Below, piece by piece: positions 35,080 to 47,632 of a stretch of DNA of 64,000 nt. Made by a program: the position numbers and the translations under genes. Origin of the DNA: Colletes latitarsis (lineage: Eukaryota; Arthropoda; Insecta; Hymenoptera; Colletidae); assembly GCF_051014445.1 (NCBI RefSeq), contig NC_135136.1, positions 16,696,001 to 16,760,000 of the forward strand, read 5' to 3'. Below the pieces are notes generated by a model. It searched no databases. It worked only from the letters and a program-made list of their open reading frames with translations, and was not told the DNA's origin. How positions within the stretch are numbered: the first letter of the stretch is position 1; each line of letters starts with the position of its first letter.

Positions 35080-38000
35080 CTGGATCACGTAGTAACGTGG
35101 TACCACACTGAAACAGTCCATTAAACCTGGTTTCGATCAATATTTATGAGGATAAAGCATGTTAGGTCTGGATAAGGTCTGGGATTTGCTCTCATCAGGC
35201 TCATACTGTCGCATATTTCTCATACTTGTTAGCCAGATCCATTGCTTTTTCTGGTTTGGATCACGTGGTAATGTGGTATCACACTGAAACAGTTCATGAA
35301 ACCTGGTTTCGACCAATATTTTAGATGATAACGCATGTTAGGTCTGGGTTAGGGCTAGGATTTGCCCTCATCAGACACATACTTTCGCATTCTTCACATA
35401 CTTGTTGAACAGATCCTGGGATTTTTCTGGTTTGGATCACGTAGTAATGTGGTACCACACTGAAACAGTCCATTAAACCTGGTTTCGATCAATATTTTAG
35501 AGAATAACGCATGTTAGGTCTTGGTTAGGTCTGGGATTTGCTATCATCAGGCTCGTACTTTCGCATATTTCTCATACTTGATGGCCAGATTCTGGGCTTT
35601 TTCTAGTTTGGATCCTGTAGTAATGTGGTACCACACTGAAACAGTCCATTTAACCTGGTTTCGATCAATATTATAGAGGATAACGCATGTTATGTCTCGG
35701 TTAGGCCTGGGATTTGCCCTCATCAGACACATACTTTCGCATTCTCCACATACTTGTTGAACAGGTCCTGGGTTTTTTCAGGTTTGGATCACGTAGTAAT
35801 GTGGTACCACACTGAAACATTCAATTAAACCTGGTCTTGATAAATATTTTAGAGGATAACGCATGTTAGGTCTGGGTTAGGTCTAGGATTTGCCCTCATC
35901 AGGCTCATACTTTCGCATATTTCTCATACTTGACGGCTAGATCCAGGGCTTTTTCTGGTTTGGATCCTGTAGTAATGTGGTACCACACTGAAACAGTCCA
36001 TTTAACCTGGTTTCGATCAATATTATAGAGGATAACGCATGTTATGTCTAGGTTAGGCCTGGGATTTGCCCTCATCAGACACATACTTTCGCATCCTCCA
36101 CATACTTGTTGAACAGATCCTCGGTTTTTTCTGGATTGGAACACGTAGTAATGTGGTACCCCACTGAAACAGTCGATTAAACCTGGTTTCGATCAATATT
36201 TTTGAGGATAACGCATGTTAGGTCTAGGTTAGGCCCGGGATTTGCTCACATCAGGGTCATATTTCCGCGATCTTCACATACTTGTTTAACAGATCCTGGG
36301 TTTTTTTCTGGTTTGGATCACATAGTAATGTGGTACCACACTGAAACAGTCGATTAAACCTGGTTTCGATCAGTATTATTGAGGGTAACGCATGTTAGGT
36401 CTAGGTTAGGCCTGGGATTTTCCCTCATCAGACACATACTTTCGCATACTTCACATACTTGTTGAACAGATCCTGGGATTTTTCAGGATTGGATCACGTA
36501 GTAATGTGGTACCACACTGAAATAGTCGATTAAACCTGGTTTCTATCAATATTTTAGAGGATAACGCAAGTTAGGTCTGGTATAGGTCTGGGATTTGCCC
36601 TCATCAGGGTCATATTTTCGCGTTCTTCACATACTTGTTGAACATATCCTGGGTATTTTTCTGGTTTGGATCAGGTAGTAATGTGGTACCACACTGAAAC
36701 AGTCGATTAATCCTGGTCTCGTTCAACATTTTACAGGATAACGCCGGTTAGGACACGGTTAGGTGTGGGATTTGCCCTCATCAGGCTCATACTGTCGCAT
36801 ATTTCTCATACTTGTTAGACAGATCCATTGCTTTTTCTGGTTTGGAGCACGCGGTAATGTGGTATCACACTGAAACAGTCCATGAAACCTGGTTTCGATC
36901 AATATTCTAGAGAATAACGCATGTTAGGTCTTGGTTAGGTCTGGGATTTGCTCTCATCAGGCACATAGTTTCGCATATTTCTCAAACTTGTTGGCCAGAT
37001 TCTGTGCTTTCACTGGGTTGGATCACGTAGTGATGTTGTACCGCCCTATAACAGTCAATTCAACCTGGTTTCGATCAATATTTTAGATGATAACGCATGT
37101 TAGGTCTAGGTTAGGCCTGGGATTTGCCCTCATCAGACTCATACTTTCGCATTCTTCACATATTTGTTGAACAGACCCTGGGTTATTTCTGGTTTGGATC
37201 AGGTAGTAATGCGGTACCACACTGAAACAGTCGATTAAACCTGGACACGATCAACATTTTAGAGGATCACGCAGGTTAGGACTCGGTTAGGTGTGGGATT
37301 TGCCCTCATCAGGCTCATACTTTCGCATATTTCTCATACCTGTTGGCCAGATACGTTGCTTTTTCTGGATTGGATCACATACTGAAGTGGTACCACACTG
37401 AAACAGTCAATTATACCGGGTCTCGATCAATATTTTAGAGGATAACGCATGTTAGGGCTGGGTTAGGTCCAGTATTTGCCCGCATCAGGCTCATACTTTC
37501 GCATATTTCTCATACTTGATGGCCAGATTCTGGGCTTTCACTGGTCTGGATCACGTAGTAACGTGGTACCACACTGAAACAGTCCATTAAACCTGGTTTC
37601 GATCAATATTCTAGAGAATAACGCATGTTAGGTCTTGGTTAGGTCTGGGATTTACTCTCATCAGGCTCGTACGTTCGCATATTTCTCAAACTTGATGGCC
37701 AGATTCTGGGCTTTCACTGGTCTGGATCACGTAGTAACGTGGCACCACACTGAAACAGTCCATTAAACCTGGTTTCGATCAATATTTTTGAGGATAACGC
37801 ATGTTAGGTCTGGGATAGGTCTGGGATCTGCCCTCATCAGACTCATACCTTCGCATTCTTCACATGCTTGTTGAACAGTTCCTGGGTTTTCCTGGTTTGG
37901 ATCACGTAGCAATGTGGTACCACACTGAAACAGTCAATTATACCTGGTCTCGATCAATATTTTAGAGGATAGCGCATGATAGATCTGGGTTAGGTGCAGG

Positions 38001-38870
38001 ATTTGCCCGCATCAGGCTCATACTTTCGCATATTTCTCATACTTGTTGGCCAGGTCCAGGGCTTTTTCTGGTTTGGATCACGTAGTAATGTGGTACCACT
38101 CTGAAACAGTCGATTAAACCTGGTTTCGATGAATATTTTAGATGATAACGCATGTTAGGTCTGGGTTAGGGCTAGGGTTTGCCCTCATCAGACACATACT
38201 TTCGCATTCTTCACATACTTGTTGAACATATCCTGGGTTTTTTCTAGTTTGGATCACGTAGTAATGTGGTACCACACTGAAACGGTCCATTAAAGCTGGA
38301 TTCGATCAATATTTTAGAGAATAACGCATGTTAGGTCATGGTTAGTTCTGGGATTTGCTATCATCAGGCTCGTACTTTCGCATATTTCTCATACTTGATG
38401 GCCATATTCTGGGCTTTTTCTGGTTTGGATCAGGTAGTAATGTGGTACCACACTGAAACAGTCGATTAATCCTGGTCTCGTTCAACATTTTACAGGATAA
38501 CGCCGGTTAGGACACGGTTAGGTGTGGGATTTGCCCTCATCAGGCTCATACTGTCGCATATTTCTCATACTTGTTAGACAGATCCATTGCTTTTTCTGGT
38601 TTGGAGCACGCGGTAATGTGGTATCACACTGAAACAGTCCATGAAACCTGGTTTCGATCAATATTCTAGAGAATAACGCATGTTAGGTCTTGGTTAGGTC
38701 TGGGATTTGCTCTCATCAGGCACATAGTTTCGCATATTTCTCAAACTTGTTGGCCAGATTCTGTGCTTTCACTGGGTTGGATCACGTAGTGATGTTGTAC
38801 CGCCCTATAACAGTCAATTCAACCTGGTTTCGATCAATATTTTAGATGATAACGCATGTTAGGTCTAGGT
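35080..38870 (+). repeat. Large duplication, copy 1 (offset 6,981 bp)
   Basis: Copy 2 begins at 42,061. Exact markers: CTGGATCACGTAGTAACG at 35,080 and 42,061; CGTTCAACATTTTACAGG at 36,720 and 43,701, and again at 38,479 and 45,460. Differences are few, but about 38,420-38,870 is also the start of the second 10-monomer unit, so the duplications are nested. Small internal replacements occur, for example near 36,170-36,480 compared with 43,150-43,460. Confidence 0.85.
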
Positions 38871-40179
38871 TAGGCCTGGGATTAGCCCTCATCAGACTCA
38901 TACTTTCGCATTCTTCACATATTTGTTGAACAGACCCTGGGTTATTTCTGGTTTGGATCAGGTAGTAATGCGGTACCACACTGAAACAGTCGATTAAACC
39001 TGGACACGATCAACATTTTAGAGGATCACGCAGGTTAGGACTCGGTTAGGTGTGGGATTTGCCCTCATCAGGCTCATACTTTCGCATATTTCTCATACCT
39101 GTTGGCCAGATACGTTGCTTTTTCTGGATTGGATCACATACTGAAGTGGTACCACACTGAAACAGTCAATTATACCGGGTCTCGATCAATATTTTAGAGG
39201 ATAACGCATGTTAGGGCTGGGTTAGGTCCAGTATTTGCCCGCATCAGGCTCATACTTTCGCATATTTCTCATACTTGATGGCCAGATTCTGGGCTTTCAC
39301 TGGTCTGGATCACGTAGTAACGTGGTACCACACTGAAACAGTCCATTAAACCTGGTTTCGATCAATATTCTAGAGAATAACGCATGTTAGGTCTTGGTTA
39401 GGTCTGGGATTTACTCTCATCAGGCTCGTACGTTCGCATATTTCTCAAACTTGATGGCCAGATTCTGGGCTTTCACTGGTCTGGATCACGTAGTAACGTG
39501 GCACCACACTGAAACAGTCCATTAAACCTGGTTTCGATCAATATTTTTGAGGATAACGCATGTTAGGTCTGGGATAGGTCTGGGATCTGCCCTCATCAGA
39601 CTCATACCTTCGCATTCTTCACATGCTTGTTGAACAGTTCCTGGGTTTTCCTGGTTTGGATCACGTAGCAATGTGGTACCACACTGAAACAGTCAATTAT
39701 ACCTGGTCTCGATCAATATTTTAGAGGATAGCGCATGTTAGATCTGGGTTAGGTGCAGGATTTGCCCGCATCAGGCTCATACTTTCGCATATTTCTCATA
39801 CTTGTTGGCCAGGTCCAGGGCTTTTTCTGGTTTGGATCACGTAGTAATGTGGTACCACTCTGAAACAGTCGATTAAACCTGGTTTCGATGAATATTTTAG
39901 ATGATAACGCATGTTAGGTCTGGGTTAGGGCTAGGGTTTGCCCTCATCAGACACATACTTTCGCATTCTTCACATACTTGTTGAACATATCCTGGGTTTT
40001 TTCTAGTTTGGATCACGTAGTAATGTGGTACCACACTGAAACAGTCCATTAAAGCTGGTTTCGATCAATATTTTAGAGAATAACGCATGTTAGGTCATGG
40101 TTAGTTCTGGGATTTGCTATCATCAGGCTCGTACTTTCGCATATTTCTCATACTTGATGGCCATATTCTGGGCTTTTTC
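36661..40179 (+). repeat. Tandem pair of a 10-monomer HOR (1,759 bp)
   Basis: 36,661-38,419 is followed directly by its near-identical copy 38,420-40,179. Markers include CGTTCAACATTTTACAGG at 36,720 and 38,479 and a TAGTTCTGGGATTTGCTATC word near the end of both. The first copy joins the second inside GGGCTTTTTCTGG, and the second leaves into a GGGCTTTTTCTAG monomer. A further pair of the same unit, the second partial, lies at about 43,642-45,870. Confidence 0.88.
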
Positions 40180-40269
40180 TAGTTTGGATCCTGTACTAAT
40201 GTGGTACCACACTGAAACAGTCCATTTAACCTGGTTTCGATCAATATTATAGAGGATAACGCATGTTAT

Positions 40270-42057
40270 GTCTAGGTTAGGCCTGGGATTTGCCCTCATC
40301 AGACACATACTTTCGCATCCTCCACATACTTGTTGAACAGATCCTGGGTTTCTTCTGGATTGGAACACGTAGTAATGTGGTACCCCACTGAAACAGTCGA
40401 TTAAACCTGGTTTCGATCAATATTTTTGAGGATAACGCATGTTAGGTCTAGGTTAGGCCCGGGATTTGCTCACATCAGGGTCATATTTCCGCGATCTTCA
40501 CATACTTGTTTAACAGATCCTGGGTTCTTTTCTGGTTTGGATCGCATAGTAATGTGGTGCCGCACTGAAACAGTCGATTAAACCAGGTTTCGATCAGTAG
40601 TATTGAGGGTAACGCATGTTAGGTCTAGGTTAGGCCTGGGATTTTCCCTCATCAGACACATACTTTCGCATACTTCACATACTTGTTGAACAGATCCTGG
40701 GATTTTTCAGGATTGGATCACGTAGTAATGTGGTACCACACTGAAATAGTCGATTAAACCTGGTTTCGATCAATATTTTAGAGGATAACGCAAGTTAGGT
40801 CTGGTATAGGTCTGGGATTTGCCCTCATCAGGGTCATATTTTCGCGTTCTTCACAAACTTGTTGAACAGATCCTGGGTATTTTTCTGGTTTGGATCAGGT
40901 AGTAATGTGGTACCACACTGAAACAGTCGATTAATCCTAGTCTCGTTCAACATTTTACAGGATAACGCCGGTTAGGACACGGTTAGGTGTGGGATTTGCC
41001 TCATTAGGCTCATACTGTCGCATATTTCTCATACTTGTTAGACAGATCCATTGCTTTTTCTGGTTTGGAGCACGCGGCAATGTGGTATCACACTGAAACA
41101 GTCCATGAAACCTGGTTTCGATCAATATTCTAGAGAATAACGCATGTTAGGTCTTGGTTAGGTCTGGGATTTGCTCTGATCAGGCACATACTTTCGCATT
41201 CTTCACATATTTGTTGAACAGACCCTGGGTTATTTCTGGTTTGGATCAGGTAGTAATGCGGTACCACACTGAAACAGTCGATTAAACCTGGACACGATCA
41301 ACATTTTAGAGGATAACGCCGGTTAGGACTCGGTTAGGTGTGGGATTTGCCCTCATCAGGCTCATACTTTCGCATATTTCTCATACCTGTTGGCCAGATA
41401 CGTTGCTTTTTCTGGATTGGATCACATAGTGATGTGGTACCACACTGAAACAGTCAATTATACCTGGTCTCGATCAATATTTTAGAGGATAACGCATGTT
41501 AGGTCTGGGTTAGGTCCAGGATTTGCCCGCATCAGGCTCATACTTTCGCATATTTCTCATACTTGATGGCCAGATTCTGGGCTTTCACTGGTCTGGATCA
41601 CGTAGTAACGTGGTACCATACTGAAACAGTCCATTAAACCTGGTTTCGATCAATATTCTAGAGAATAACGCATGTTAGGTCTTGGTTAGGTCTGGGATTT
41701 GCTCTCATCAGGCTCGTACGTTCGCATATTCCTCAAACTTGATGGCCAGATTCTGGGCTTTCACTGGTCTGGATCACGTAGTAACGTGGCACCACACTGA
41801 AACAGTCCATTAAACCTGGTTTCGATCAATATTTTTGAGGATAACGCATGTTAGGTCTGGATAAGGTCTGGGATTTGCTCTCATCAGGCTCATACTGTCG
41901 CATATTTCTCATACTTGTTAGCCAGATCCATTGCTTTTTCTGGTTTGGATCTCGTGGTAATGTGGTATCACACTGAAACAGTCCATGAAAACTGGTTTCG
42001 GTCAGTATTTTAGAGGATAACGTATGTTAGGTCTAGGTTAGGCCTGGGATCTGCCCT
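40270..42057 (+). repeat. Duplicated segment, copy 1 (offset ~5,575 bp)
   Basis: Matches about 45,845-47,632. Markers: CGCATCCTCCACATAC at 40,314 and 45,889; the variant CGTTCAACATTT at 40,944 and 46,518. Copy 1 is cut off at 42,057, where copy 2 runs on with the normal monomer continuation ATCAGACTCATAC. Confidence 0.83.
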
Positions 42058-42066
42058 CGTCTGGAT
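42054..42066 (+). other. Out-of-register recombination join
   Basis: CTGCCCTC is followed immediately by GTCTGGATCACG. In an intact unit about 64 bp separate these places, so the join drops about 60 bp and breaks the 176 bp phase. It is exactly where the 6,981 bp duplication (right) meets the 5,575 bp duplication (left). Little or no homology links the two sides. Confidence 0.83.
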
Positions 42067-45000
42067 CACGTAGTAACGTGGTACCACACTGAAACAGTCC
42101 ATTAAACCTGGTTTCGATCAATATTTATGAGGATAAAGCATGTTAGGTCTGGATAAGGTCTGGGATTTGCTCTCATCAGGCTCATACTGTCGCATATTTC
42201 TCATACTTGTTAGCCAGATCCATTGCTTTTTCTGGTTTGGATCACGTGGTAATGTGGTATCACACTGAAACAGTTCATGAAACCTGGTTTCGACCAATAT
42301 TTTAGATGATAACGCATGTTAGGTCTGGGTTAGGGCTAGGATTTGCCCTCATCAGACACATACTTTCGCATTCTTCACATACTTGTTGAACAGATCCTGG
42401 GATTTTTCTGGTTTGGATCACGTAGTAATGTGGTACCACACTGAAACAGTCCATTAAACCTGGTTTCGATCAATATTTTAGAGAATAACGCATGTTAGGT
42501 CATGGTTAGGTCTGGGATTTGCTATCATCAGGCTCGTACTTTCGCATATTTCTCATACTTGATGGCCAGATTCTGGGCTTTTTCTAGTTTGGATCCTGTA
42601 GTAATGTGGTACCACACTGAAACAGTCCATTTAACCTGGTTTCGATCAATATTATAGAGGATAACGCATGTTATGTCTCGGTTAGGCCTGGGATTTGCCC
42701 TCATCAGACACATACTTTCGCATTCTCCACATACTTGTTGAACAGGTCCTGGGTTTTTTCAGGTTTGGATCACGTAGTAATGTGGTACCACACTGAAACA
42801 TTCAATTAAACCTGGTCTTGATAAATATTTTAGAGGATAACGCATGTTAGGTCTGGGTTAGGTCTAGGATTTGCCCTCATCAGGCTCATACTTTCGCATA
42901 TTTCTCATACTTGACGGCTAGATCCAGGGCTTTTTCTGGTTTGGATCCTGTAGTAATGTGGTACCACACTGAAACAGTCCATTTAACCTGGTTTCGATCA
43001 ATATTATAGAGGATAAAGCATGTTATGTCTAGGTTAGGCCTGGGATTTGCCCTCATCAGACACATACTTTCGCATCCTCCACATACTTGTTGAACAGATC
43101 CTCGGTTTTTTCTGGATTGGAACACGTAGTAATGTGGTACCACACTGAAACATTCAATTAAACCTGGTTTCCATCAATATTTTAGAGGACAACGCAAGTT
43201 AGGCCTGGTATAGGTCTGGGATTTGCCCTCATCAGGGTCATATTTTCGCGTTCTTCACATACTTGTTGAACAGATCCTGGGTATTTTTCTGGTTTGGATC
43301 AGGTAGTAATGTGGTACCCCACTGAAACAGTCGATTAAACCTGGTTTCGATCAATATTTTTGAGGATAACGCATGTTAGGTCTAGGTTAGGCCCGGGATT
43401 TGCTCACATCAGGGTCATATTTCCGCGATCTTCACATACTTGTTTAACAGATCCTGGGATTTTTCAGGATTGGATCACGTAGTAATGTGGTACCACACTG
43501 AAATAGTCGATTTAACCTGGTTTCTATCAATATTTTAGAGGATAACGCAAGTTAGGTCTGGTATAGGTCTGGGATTTGCCCTCATCAGGGTCATATTTTC
43601 GCGTTCTTCACATACTTGTTGAACATATCCTGGGTATTTTTCTGGTTTGGATCAGGTAGTAATGTGGTACCACACTGAAACAGTCGATTAATCCTGGTCT
43701 CGTTCAACATTTTACAGGATAACGCCGGTTAGGACACGGTTAGGTGTGGGATTTGCCCTCATCAGGCTCATACTGTCGCATATTTCTCATACTTGTTAGA
43801 CAGATCCATTGCTTTTTCTGGTTTGGAGCACGCGGTAATGTGGTATCACACTGAAACAGTCCATGAAACCTGGTTTCGATCAATATTCTAGAGAATAACG
43901 CATGTTAGGTCTTGGTTAGGTCTGGGATTTGCTCTCATCAGGCACATAGTTTCGCATATTTCTCAAACTTGTTGGCCAGATTCTGTGCTTTCACTGGGTT
44001 GGATCACGTAGTGATGTTGTACCGCCCTATAACAGTCAATTCAACCTGGTTTCGATCAATATTTTAGATGATAACGCATGTTAGGTCTAGCTTAGGCCTG
44101 GGATTTGCCCTCATCAGACTCATACTTTCGCATTCTTCACATATTTGTTGAACAGACCCTGGGTTATTTCTGGTTTGGATCAGGTAGTAATGCGGTACCA
44201 CACTGAAACAGTCGATTAAACCTGGACACGATCAACATTTTAGAGGATCACGCAGGTTAGGACTCGGTTAGGTGTGGGATTTGCCCTCATCAGGCTCATA
44301 CTTTCGCATATTTCTCATACCTGTTGGCCAGATACGTTGCTTTTTCTGGATTGGATCACATACTGAAGTGGTACCACACTGAAACAGTCAATTATACCGG
44401 GTCTCGATCAATATTTTAGAGGATAACGCATGTTAGGGCTGGGTTAGGTCCAGTATTTGCCCGCATCAGGCTCATACTTTCGCATATTTCTCATACTTGA
44501 TGGCCAGATTCTGGGCTTTCACTGGTCTGGATCACGTAGTAACGTGGTACCACACTGAAGCAGTCCATTAAACCTGGTTTCGATCAATATTCTAGAGAAT
44601 AACGCATGTTAGGTCTTGGTTAGGTCTGGGATTTACTCTCATCAGGCTCGTACGTTCGCATATTTCTCAAACTTGATGGCCAGATTCTGGGCTTTCACTG
44701 GTCTGGATCACGTAGTAACGTGGCACCACACTGAAACAGTCCATTAAACCTGGTTTCGATCAATATTTTTGAGGATAACGCATGTTAGGTCTGGGATAGG
44801 TCTGGGATCTGCCCTCATCAGACTCATACCTTCGCATTCTTCACATGCTTGTTGAACAGTTCCTGGGTTTTCCTGGTTTGGATCACGTAGCAATGTGGTA
44901 CCACACTGAAACAGTCAATTATACCTGGTCTCGATCAATATTTTAGAGGATAGCGCATGTTAGATCTGGGTTAGGTGCAGGATTTGCCCGCATCAGGCTC

Positions 45001-45870
45001 ATACTTTCGCATATTTCTCATACTTGTTGGCCAGGTCCAGGGCTTTTTCTGGTTTGGATCACGTAGTAATGTGGTACCACTCTGAAACAGTCGATTAAAC
45101 CTGGTTTCGATGAATATTTTAGATGATAACGCATGTTAGGTCTGGGTTAGGGCTAGGGTTTGCCCTCATCAGACACATACTTTCGCATTCTTCACATACT
45201 TGTTGAACATATCCTGGGTTTTTTCTAGTTTGGATCACGTAGTAATGTGGTACCACACTGAAACAGTCCATTAAAGCTGGTTTCGATCAATATTTTAGAG
45301 AATAACGCATGTTAGGTCATGGTTAGTTCTGGGATTTGCTATCATCAGGCTCGTACTTTCGCATATTTCTCATACTTGATGGCCATATTCTGGGCTTTTT
45401 CTGGTTTGGATCAGGTAGTAATGTGGTACCACACTGAAACAGTCGATTAATCCTGGTCTCGTTCAACATTTTACAGGATAACGCCGGTTAGGACACGGTT
45501 AGGTGTGGGATTTGCCCTCAGCAGGCTCATACTGTCGCATATTTCTCATACTTGTTAGACAGATCCATTGCTTTTTCTGGTTTGGAGCACGCGGTAATGT
45601 GGTATCACACTGAAACAGTCCATGAAACCTGGTTTCGATCAATATTCTAGAGAATAACGCATGTTAGGTCTTGGTTAGGTCTGGGATTTGCTCTCATCAG
45701 GCACATAGTTTCGCATATTTCTCAAACTTGTTGGCCAGATTCTGTGCTTTCACTGGGTTGGATCACGTAGTGATGTTGTACCGCCCTATAACAGTCAATT
45801 CAACCTGGTTTCGATCAATATTTTAGATGATAACGCATGTTAGGTCTAGGTTAGGCCTGGGATTTGCCCT
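42061..45870 (+). repeat. Large duplication, copy 2 (offset 6,981 bp)
   Basis: Near-identical partner of 35,080-38,870. It ends at about 45,870, where the unit switches within CATCAGAC to the CACATACTTTCGCATCC type and joins the second copy of the 5,575 bp pair. That switch keeps the monomer phase. Confidence 0.84.
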
Positions 45871-47632
45871 CATCAGACACATACTTTCGCATCCTCCACA
45901 TACTTGTTGAACAGATCCTGGGTTTCTTCTGGATTGGAACACGTAGTAATGTGGTACCCCACTGAAACAGTCGATTAAACCTGGTTTCGATCAATATTTT
46001 TGAGGATAACGCATGTTAGGTCTAGGTTAGGCCCGGGATTTGCTCACATCAGGGTCATATTTCCGCGATCTTCACATACTTGTTTAACAGATCCTGGGTT
46101 TTTTTCTGGTTTGGATCACATAGTAATGTGGTGCCACACTGAAACAGTCGATTAAACCTGGTTTCGATCAGTAGTATTGAGGGTAACGCATGTTAGGTCT
46201 AGGTTAGGCCTGGGATTTTCCCTCATCAGACACATACTTTCGCATACTTCACATACTTGTTGAACAGATCCTGGGATTTTTCAGGATTGGATCACGTAGT
46301 AATGTGGTACCACACTGAAATAGTCGATTAAACCTGGTTTCGATCAATATTTTAGAGGATAACGCAAGTTAGGTCTGGTATAGGTCTGGGATTTGCCCTC
46401 ATCAGGGTCATATTTTCGCGTTCTTCACAAACTTGTTGAACAGATCCTGGGTATTTTTCTGGTTTGGATCAGGTAGTAATGTGCTACCACACTGAAACAG
46501 TCGATTAATCCTAGTCTCGTTCAACATTTCACAGGATAACGCCGGTTAGGACACGGTTAGGTGTGGGATTTGCCTCATTAGGCTCATACTGTCGCATATT
46601 TCTCATACTTGTTAGACAGATCCATTGCTTTTTCTGGTTTGGAGCACGCGGCAATGTGGTATCACACTGAAACAGTCCATGAAACCTGGTTTCGATCAAT
46701 ATTCTAGAGAATAACGCATGTTAGGTCTTGGTTAGGTCTGGGATTTGCTCTCATCAGGCACATACTTTCGCATTCTTCACATATTTGTTGAACAGACCCT
46801 GGGTTATTTCTGGTTTGGATCAGGTAGTAATGCGGTACCACACTGAAACAGTCGATTAAACCTGGACACGATCAACATTTTAGAGGATAACGCCGGTTAG
46901 GACTCGGTTAGGTGTGGGATTTGCCCTCATCAGGCTCATACTTTCGCATATTTCTCATACCTGTTGGCCAGATACGTTGCTTTTTCTGGATTGGATCACA
47001 TAGTGAAGTGGTACCACACTGAAACAGTCAATTATACCTGGTCTCGATCAATATTTTAGAGGATAACGCATGTTAGGTCTGGGTTAGGTCCAGGATTTGC
47101 CCGCATCAGGCTCATACTTTCGCATATTTCTCATACTTGATGGCCAGATTCTGGGCTTTCACTGGTCTGGATCACGTAGTAACGTGGTACCATACTGAAA
47201 CAGTCCATTAAACCTGGTTTCGATCAATATTCTAGAGAATAACGCATGTTAGGTCTTGGTTAGGTCTGGGATTTGCTCTCATCAGGCTCGTACGTTCGCA
47301 TATTCCTCAAACTTGATGGCCAGATTCTGGGCTTTCACTGGTCTGGATCACGTAGTAACGTGGCACCACACTGAAACAGTCCATTAAACCTGGTTTCGAT
47401 CAATATTTTTGAGGATAACGCATGTTAGGTCTGGATAAGGTCTGGGATTTGCTCTCATCAGGCTCATACTGTCGCATATTTCTCATACTTGTTAGCCAGA
47501 TCCATTGCTTTTTCTGGTTTGGATCTCGTGGTAATGTGGTATCACACTGAAACAGTCCATGAAAACTGGTTTCGGTCAGTATTTTAGAGGATAACGTATG
47601 TTAGGTCTAGGTTAGGCCTGGGATCTGCCCTC
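45845..47632 (+). repeat. Duplicated segment, copy 2 (offset ~5,575 bp)
   Basis: Partner of 40,270-42,057. It contains the same run of variants, including TGCCTCATTAGGCTC, seen near 41,000 and 46,570. It continues without a break into ordinary monomers after CTGCCCTC at about 47,632. Confidence 0.83.
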
